Shown here: positions 6,795 to 10,747 of the stretch, in pieces | Layout of the letters: each line of letters starts with the position of its first letter | How positions within the stretch are numbered: the first letter of the stretch is position 1 | NCBI RefSeq assembly: GCF_001889065.1 | Contig: NZ_LWHB01000107.1 | Span: forward strand, 1-10,747 | From: Suttonella ornithocola | GTDB taxonomy: Bacteria > Pseudomonadota > Gammaproteobacteria > Cardiobacteriales > Cardiobacteriaceae | Direction: 5' to 3' | Length of the DNA stretch: 10,747 nt | The notes under the pieces: generated by a model | What the model was told of the DNA's origin: nothing | Seen by the model: the letters and a program-made list of their open reading frames with translations, nothing else | Databases searched by the model: none | Position numbers and translations under genes: made by a program

Positions 6795-7693
6795 AAAAAT
6801 GGCTTTTTGCGTGTTTATTAGGCTTTGTGGCTATTAGTTCGCAAGCAGAAAAGTTTATTCTGCCGCCTGACGGCGTGGATTTGGTGGGTATGGTGCGGCA
6901 GGTAACCGCGAAACAGGAAGATACGGTGTTAGATATTGGGCGGAGCTTTGGGGTTGGCGTTGAGGCGATGCAAAATGCGAATCCCAGCGTGGATATTTGG
7001 TATCCCGGTGAGGGAACGAAAGTATTGGTGCCAACTCGCTATATTTTGCCTGATGTGCCGCATGAAGGGATTGTGATAAATCTGCCTGAGATGCGTTTAT
7101 ATTACTTCCCTAAAGATGAAAAAGTCGTTTATGTTTATGCTGTCGGGATTGGTCGGGAAGATTGGGCGACGCCATTAGGCGTACAGACAATTACAGAAAA
7201 GCGCCCAAATCCCACGTGGACGCCTCCAGCTTCCATTCGTGCAGAGCATGCAGCAAAAGGGGATCCTTTGCCGGCAGTGGTTGCAGCAGGACCCAATAAT
7301 CCGCTAGGGTTATTTGCAATGCGCCTTTCTAATCCTAGCTATTTAATTCATGGTACCAATAAGCCATGGGGTGTAGGAATGCGGGTTTCTCACGGCTGTA
7401 TTCGTATGTTCCCTGAAGGAATTGAAGAATTATTCAAAATGGTTCCAAAAGGGGAAAAGGTGAATATTATCAAGCAAGAGATGAAAGTTGGTTGGTTTGG
7501 GGATGAGCTTTATTTGGAATATCATCCGCCAATTGATGAGGATAATTTAAGTGCGCAAGCAGCAATGCAACAAGCTTTAGATTTGGTGAATCAAAAAGCG
7601 GCTGAAAGAGGGCTGACGGTTTCTGAAGACCTTATTCGCGCGGTGGTTAATGAAGCCAGTGGTATGCCGGTTTCCGTTGCTTATAGTCATTAG
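6791..7693 (+). CDS. Periplasmic L,D-transpeptidase (YkuD/ErfK family)
   Basis: Forms L,D peptide bonds in peptidoglycan: cross-links between diaminopimelate residues, or attachment of an outer-membrane protein to the wall. A signal peptide covers residues 1-19 (cleavage after SSQA). A LysM-like segment follows at about 38-82 (ITAK-type TAKQEDTVLDIGRSFGVGVEAM, then NPSVDIWYPGEGTKVLVP). The YkuD catalytic domain starts near 92 and contains HGTN (187-190) and SHGCIRM (200-206), with catalytic C203, H201 and R205. A C-terminal extension of about 70 residues ends without a recognised domain. The arrangement resembles E. coli ErfK/YbiS/YcfS/YnhG, which differ in whether they anchor Braun lipoprotein or cross-link; which one this is cannot be said. 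It overlaps the upstream gene by 4 bp and lies 8 bp before uvrD. Confidence 0.9.
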   Translation: MKKWLFACLLGFVAISSQAEKFILPPDGVDLVGMVRQVTAKQEDTVLDIGRSFGVGVEAMQNANPSVDIWYPGEGTKVLVPTRYILPDVPHEGIVINLPEMRLYYFPKDEKVVYVYAVGIGREDWATPLGVQTITEKRPNPTWTPPASIRAEHAAKGDPLPAVVAAGPNNPLGLFAMRLSNPSYLIHGTNKPWGVGMRVSHGCIRMFPEGIEELFKMVPKGEKVNIIKQEMKVGWFGDELYLEYHPPIDEDNLSAQAAMQQALDLVNQKAAERGLTVSEDLIRAVVNEASGMPVSVAYSH

Positions 7694-7701
7694 GAAATTT
7701 T

Positions 7702-9882
7702 GTGGAAGATGTTAGCGAGCTATTAGAAGGGCTTAACGAGGCTCAACGAGAAGCGGTAACGAGCGATGTGCGCATTATCCGTGTGATTGCTGGTGCGGGC
7801 AGTGGTAAAACTCGTGTATTGGTTCAGCGGATGTTATGGTTGATGAAAGTAGAGGGTTATCATCCTGCTTCTTTAATGGCGCTAACGTTTACCAATAAAG
7901 CGGCGAGAGAAATGCGTAGCCGCCTAGAAGAAACTTTACAATACCCATTATCGACTATTCGAATGGGGACGTTTCATCATGTTTGTGGACGGATTTTAAG
8001 ACAACATGCTGAGCGTATGAATTGGTCGCATGAATTTGTCGTTATGGATAGCGAAGACCAATTGCGACTGATTAAGCGCTTAATGCGAGAGGTGAATTGG
8101 CAAGTGCAAGCCGTCGATGCAAAATTGATGCGCAATATCATCAATGCGATGAAAGAAGATGGAATACGCGCAAATGATATGCCAACAAAAACTCAGCAAG
8201 ATATTTTGGTGCGCAATTTTTATAGCGATTATGAAAGCGCTTGTATTCGACAAGGGCGGATGGATTTTGCCGAGATGTTGCTATTAACGGTTGAGTTATT
8301 AGAGCAGCATCAAGATATTCGAGAAAGTTTTCATCAGCGCTATCGCGCGATATTGGTGGATGAGTTTCAAGATACAAATTTATTACAGTTCCGCTTTATT
8401 ACTTTGATGCTTGGAAAAGCGGCTAGGCTATTTGTGGTGGGCGATGATGACCAGTCAATTTATTCTTGGCGAGGGGCAAGAGTTGAGAATATTCTGCATT
8501 TGGATCAATTTTATCCCGACTTAGAAACCATCCGTTTGGAGCAGAATTATCGTTCAACAGGCAATATTTTAATCGCAGCCAATGGTTTGATTGCCAATAA
8601 TAATAATCGCTTGGGGAAAAATTTATGGAGTGCGGACAAAGAAGGCGAATTGATTCGGATTTATCCAGCGGTTAATGAATACGATGAAGCGCGTTATGTG
8701 GCTGAGCAAATTCAAAGATGGCAAGAAGCGGGTGGGCGATTAAAAGATTGTGCGATTTTGTATCGCAATAATGCACTTTCTCGTGTTTTTGAAGAAGTTT
8801 TTATTCAAAATGATTTGCCTTATCGAGTAACGGGTGGTTTGCGTTTTTTTGAGCGTGCAGAAATTAAGGACGCTTTGGCATATTTGCGTATGGTGTTATT
8901 CCCTGATGATGACGGTGCATTAGAGCGAATTATCAATGTGCCTGCACGTAGTATTGGGGAAAAAACGGTTGCGGATTTACGTAGTTTAGCGCGACAAGGT
9001 AATCGCTCTATTTGGACAATCTTAAAGGATTCGGAAACTGTTCAACGACATTTCTCTACTCGAGCCATTAGTGCGCTTAACCGATTTGTCGAACTGATTG
9101 AAGCACTACAATTAAAAATCCAAGAAAATCCCTCTGTAGAATTTGCGCTACAAACAATTATCCAAGATTCAGGCTTAGCCAATATGCATGAAAAAAGCCG
9201 AAAGGAAGACAGCGAATCTCGTAAAGAAAATTTGTATGAATTGATTAGCGCCGGACGTCATTGTGATGCAGTGGATGCAGATAATCATCAACGGATTAGT
9301 GATTTTTTAAATGATGCCGCTTTAGATGCTGGCGATAGAGAAGCAGAAGAAGGGTTGGATGCGGTACAGTTGATGACACTACATACCGCTAAAGGATTAG
9401 AATTTCTGAATGTTTTTCTTATTGGTTTAGAAGAAGGCATTTTTCCGGGACAACATAATCAATTTGGTGAAAAGTTAGAAGAAGAACGTCGATTGGCTTA
9501 TGTGGGTATCACCCGTGCGCAAGAAAATCTGACCTTAAGTTTTGCGGAAAGAAGACGTTATCAAGGCAGTGAAAGCTATCCGTCGGCATCGAGATTTATT
9601 CAAGAAATTCCAGAATCTTTATTAGAGTTTGTTCGTCCGATGCTTTTTGATAGGCTTAAGGCTTCTGCTAAAGCAGATAATTACGCGTTACCGAAATCAC
9701 AAAGTGATGACCCTTTTGGGGTAGGAGATTTAGTTGTGCATCCTAAATTTGGGGAAGGCTGTGTGATGAGTTTTGAGGGACAAGGTAATAGCCGTCGAGC
9801 TTTAATTAATTTTAGTGCGCATGGTGAGAAGTGGTTAATTCTTTCGTATGCGAAATTAACGGTTAAAGGACAATTAGTTTAG
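7702..9882 (+). CDS. uvrD: DNA helicase II (UvrD), SF1A 3'-5' helicase
   Basis: Unwinds DNA during methyl-directed mismatch repair and UvrABC excision repair and clears proteins from DNA. It has 726 residues (E. coli 720) and resembles E. coli UvrD along its whole length. Motifs: Q motif LNEAQREAV (11-19), Walker A GAGSGKT (31-37), Ia LTFTNKAAREM (61-71), Walker B DEFQD (220-224), III GDDDQSIYSWRGA (247-259), IV RLEQNYRST (278-286), V MTLHTAKGLEF (558-568), VI EERRLAYVGITRA (594-606). The C-terminal tail GVGDLVVHPKFGEGCV (673-688) to WLILSYAKL is the Tudor-like domain of UvrD/PcrA, which separates it from Rep. The start is GTG with agga about 7 bases upstream, overlapping the transpeptidase stop. 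No clear LexA box lies in the 8-bp gap, so transcription probably comes from upstream. Confidence 0.95.
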   Translation: MEDVSELLEGLNEAQREAVTSDVRIIRVIAGAGSGKTRVLVQRMLWLMKVEGYHPASLMALTFTNKAAREMRSRLEETLQYPLSTIRMGTFHHVCGRILRQHAERMNWSHEFVVMDSEDQLRLIKRLMREVNWQVQAVDAKLMRNIINAMKEDGIRANDMPTKTQQDILVRNFYSDYESACIRQGRMDFAEMLLLTVELLEQHQDIRESFHQRYRAILVDEFQDTNLLQFRFITLMLGKAARLFVVGDDDQSIYSWRGARVENILHLDQFYPDLETIRLEQNYRSTGNILIAANGLIANNNNRLGKNLWSADKEGELIRIYPAVNEYDEARYVAEQIQRWQEAGGRLKDCAILYRNNALSRVFEEVFIQNDLPYRVTGGLRFFERAEIKDALAYLRMVLFPDDDGALERIINVPARSIGEKTVADLRSLARQGNRSIWTILKDSETVQRHFSTRAISALNRFVELIEALQLKIQENPSVEFALQTIIQDSGLANMHEKSRKEDSESRKENLYELISAGRHCDAVDADNHQRISDFLNDAALDAGDREAEEGLDAVQLMTLHTAKGLEFLNVFLIGLEEGIFPGQHNQFGEKLEEERRLAYVGITRAQENLTLSFAERRRYQGSESYPSASRFIQEIPESLLEFVRPMLFDRLKASAKADNYALPKSQSDDPFGVGDLVVHPKFGEGCVMSFEGQGNSRRALINFSAHGEKWLILSYAKLTVKGQLV

Positions 9883-10013
9883 TTTAAAATCTCCACTGAT
9901 TGGGTTGAAAAAATTGTATCAAATTGATTTCAATTGAATATAAGTATCATATACCTATGAAAAGATTTTTGAGAGTGTAAATTGAAAAATACGATTAGAA
10001 GGACTTAAGAATA

Positions 10014-10412
10014 GTGATGACTAATAAGGAAATAGTGATAGCTTCTTTGAATTTATTATCAGATAAGAAAAAAATGAATGAAGCTGAAATTAGTAAATAT
10101 TTTTCACAGAACTATTTGCAAATTGTTGATGGTAAAAGCCTAGACTATGACTATAAAGCATTTGTGCAACATCTCGCGGCATTAGCTGAGCATACTGAAG
10201 CAATAGATATAGAAATAGAAGCTATTGTTGGTGAAAGAGAGTGAGTTTTTACGAAGCATATTGCTCATGTTCGTAAGTCAGGAAATAAAAATATACGCGT
10301 AAAAGTTATTGCTAGCTTTAAGCTACAAGAAGAAAAAATCTTTTTTTGTGAGGAATTGACTATGGTTGAGGCTGGTGCTCAAGAGGATAGTCAACTTGCT
10401 AGCATACAATAG
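10014..10412 (+). pseudogene. NTF2/SnoaL-like protein gene with one in-frame TGA
   Basis: From GTG 10014 (or ATG 10017) the frame gives a 76-residue product up to TGA at 10242-10244. The same frame then runs on without a break for 55 more codons to TAG at 10410-10412: VFTKHIAHVRKSGNKNIRVK, then VIASFKLQEEKIFFCEELTM and a short acidic tail. The whole resembles small NTF2-like/SnoaL-type proteins of about 130 residues: N-terminal helices, YFSQNYLQIVDGKSLDYDYKAFVQHL, then beta strands ending FCEELTMVE. A CGA arginine changed to TGA would explain it. agaagga about 10 bases before GTG 10014 serves as ribosome site. Members are often of unknown function. It is more AT-rich than uvrD and sits beside an IS, so recent decay is the simplest reading. 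Confidence 0.75.
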
Positions 10413-10477
10413 GATTTTTAGCTGTATTTCTTGAAAACTATTAGGCTTAGTTATATTGATTAGCTATTAAGTTTGGC

Positions 10478-10510
10478 TCTAGACTATCAGGAATAACCTG
10501 TTAGTCTAGA
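10478..10510. repeat. Strong palindrome, 14-bp arms, 5-base loop
   Basis: The arms 10478-10491 (tctagactatcagg) and 10497-10510 pair at 13 of 14 positions around the loop aataa. It is the most stable hairpin in the window by eye. Neither strand has a T tract after it (the plus strand continues aaaaatg, the minus strand gccaaac), so it is not a textbook terminator. It lies 22 bp outside the right IS end and 65 bp after the broken NTF2-like gene. Confidence 0.7.
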
Positions 10511-10532
10511 AAAATGAAATCTAACAGCAAAC

Positions 10533-10747
10533 TATAGTGCAATCATCTAAAACCCAACCCAATCCAAAGCAGATAAAAGAATAAAGTATCAATACAATCC
10601 ATCCGCCATTCTTTGCGTATTTGCTTAATCCAAGCCCACATCTTTTCAATAGGATTTAAGTCTGGACTATAAGGGGGTAACCAAACTATCTCATGCCCAT
10701 GCTCTTCAATGATTGCTTGAATATCACTGCTTTATGAAAAGCGGCAT
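10533..10747 (-). mobile_element. Second IS630-family copy, 3' part, cut by the window edge
   Basis: The 3' end of an IS630 transposase gene is followed by a terminal repeat (10533 to about 10580) that begins tatagtgcaatc read inward and includes aatccaaagcagata, the counterpart of the left IS end. The boundary is taken at the TA of tatag, the IS630 target. It lies on the same strand as the left copy. The parts of the two copies visible here do not overlap except at the terminal repeats, so whether they are the same IS cannot be tested inside the window. Confidence 0.85.
10543..10747 (-). pseudogene. IS630 transposase OrfB, C-terminal part with a 1-bp frameshift
   Basis: From about 10733 down to the TGA at 10543-10545 the minus strand reads DIQAIIEEHGHEIVWLPPYS, then PDLNPIEKMWAWIKQIRKEW. 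This is the canonical C-terminal block of IS630 transposases, with the catalytic glutamate in LNPIEK (codon 10645-10647). Upstream, the family sequence NAAFHKSSD would need four T at 10731-10733 on the plus strand, but only three are present. As written, NAAFHK passes into a frame that stops soon after. The copy is therefore probably inactive, or the base is a sequencing error. Confidence 0.8.

Noticed and set aside
9920..9945. FNR-like or other operator in the TTGAT/TCAA repeats upstream of the NTF2-like gene
   Set aside because: The half-sites are not spaced as TTGAT-N4-ATCAA, and AT-rich sequence gives such matches by chance. Possible -35 and -10 pairs here have poor spacing.
10242..10244. 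Selenocysteine at the in-frame TGA
   Set aside because: NTF2-like proteins are not known selenoproteins, and no bacterial SECIS-like hairpin was seen directly after the codon.
10478..10510. Intrinsic terminator
   Set aside because: No T tract follows the stem on either strand.
1..10747. The whole window as a composite transposon bounded by IS630 copies
   Set aside because: The interior is housekeeping genes in a largely conserved order, and IS630 elements rarely mobilise intervening DNA.

Overview
The window reads as a piece of chromosome from an AT-rich gammaproteobacterium. UvrD, release factor 2, lysyl-tRNA synthetase and the type II beta-carbonic anhydrase all resemble the Escherichia coli proteins motif for motif. 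The prfB frameshift site is identical to the E. coli one, and the prfB-lysS pairing of gammaproteobacteria is recognisable. IS630-type elements, a short TA-flanked inverted-repeat element and small secreted helical proteins would suit a low-GC host-associated lineage (Cardiobacteriales or Moraxellaceae, for example). The genus cannot be fixed from this sequence alone.

Layout. Positions 1-497 are the promoter-proximal end of an IS630-family insertion sequence on the minus strand: orfA, the A7 slippage run, the start of orfB and one terminal repeat. Positions 498-987 hold no gene but contain a 179-bp MITE-like element (588-766) and an AT-rich hairpin (896-923). A minus-strand operon follows, purD then can, overlapping by 4 bp. 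A 131-bp divergent intergenic region separates it from a plus-strand run: prfB (with programmed +1 frameshift), a small secreted coiled-coil protein, a second related but frameshifted secreted protein, lysS, an EVE/PUA-like protein, an L,D-transpeptidase and uvrD. Several of these genes overlap by 4 bp or lie a few bases apart. After uvrD comes an NTF2/SnoaL-like gene broken by one in-frame TGA (10014-10412), a 14-bp-arm palindrome (10478-10510), and the 3' end of a second IS630-like copy on the minus strand (10533-10747), which carries a 1-bp frameshift.

How the genes work together. The core is housekeeping: purine synthesis (PurD), bicarbonate supply (Can), translation termination (RF2), lysine charging (LysS), peptidoglycan cross-linking or anchoring in the periplasm (L,D-transpeptidase) and DNA repair (UvrD). 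The accessory signal is at the edges and in two insertions: IS copies in direct orientation at both ends, a MITE, two decayed genes, a tandem pair of small periplasmic proteins inserted between prfB and lysS, and a small possible modified-nucleotide reader after lysS. No complete defence system, CRISPR array, tRNA or rRNA was seen.
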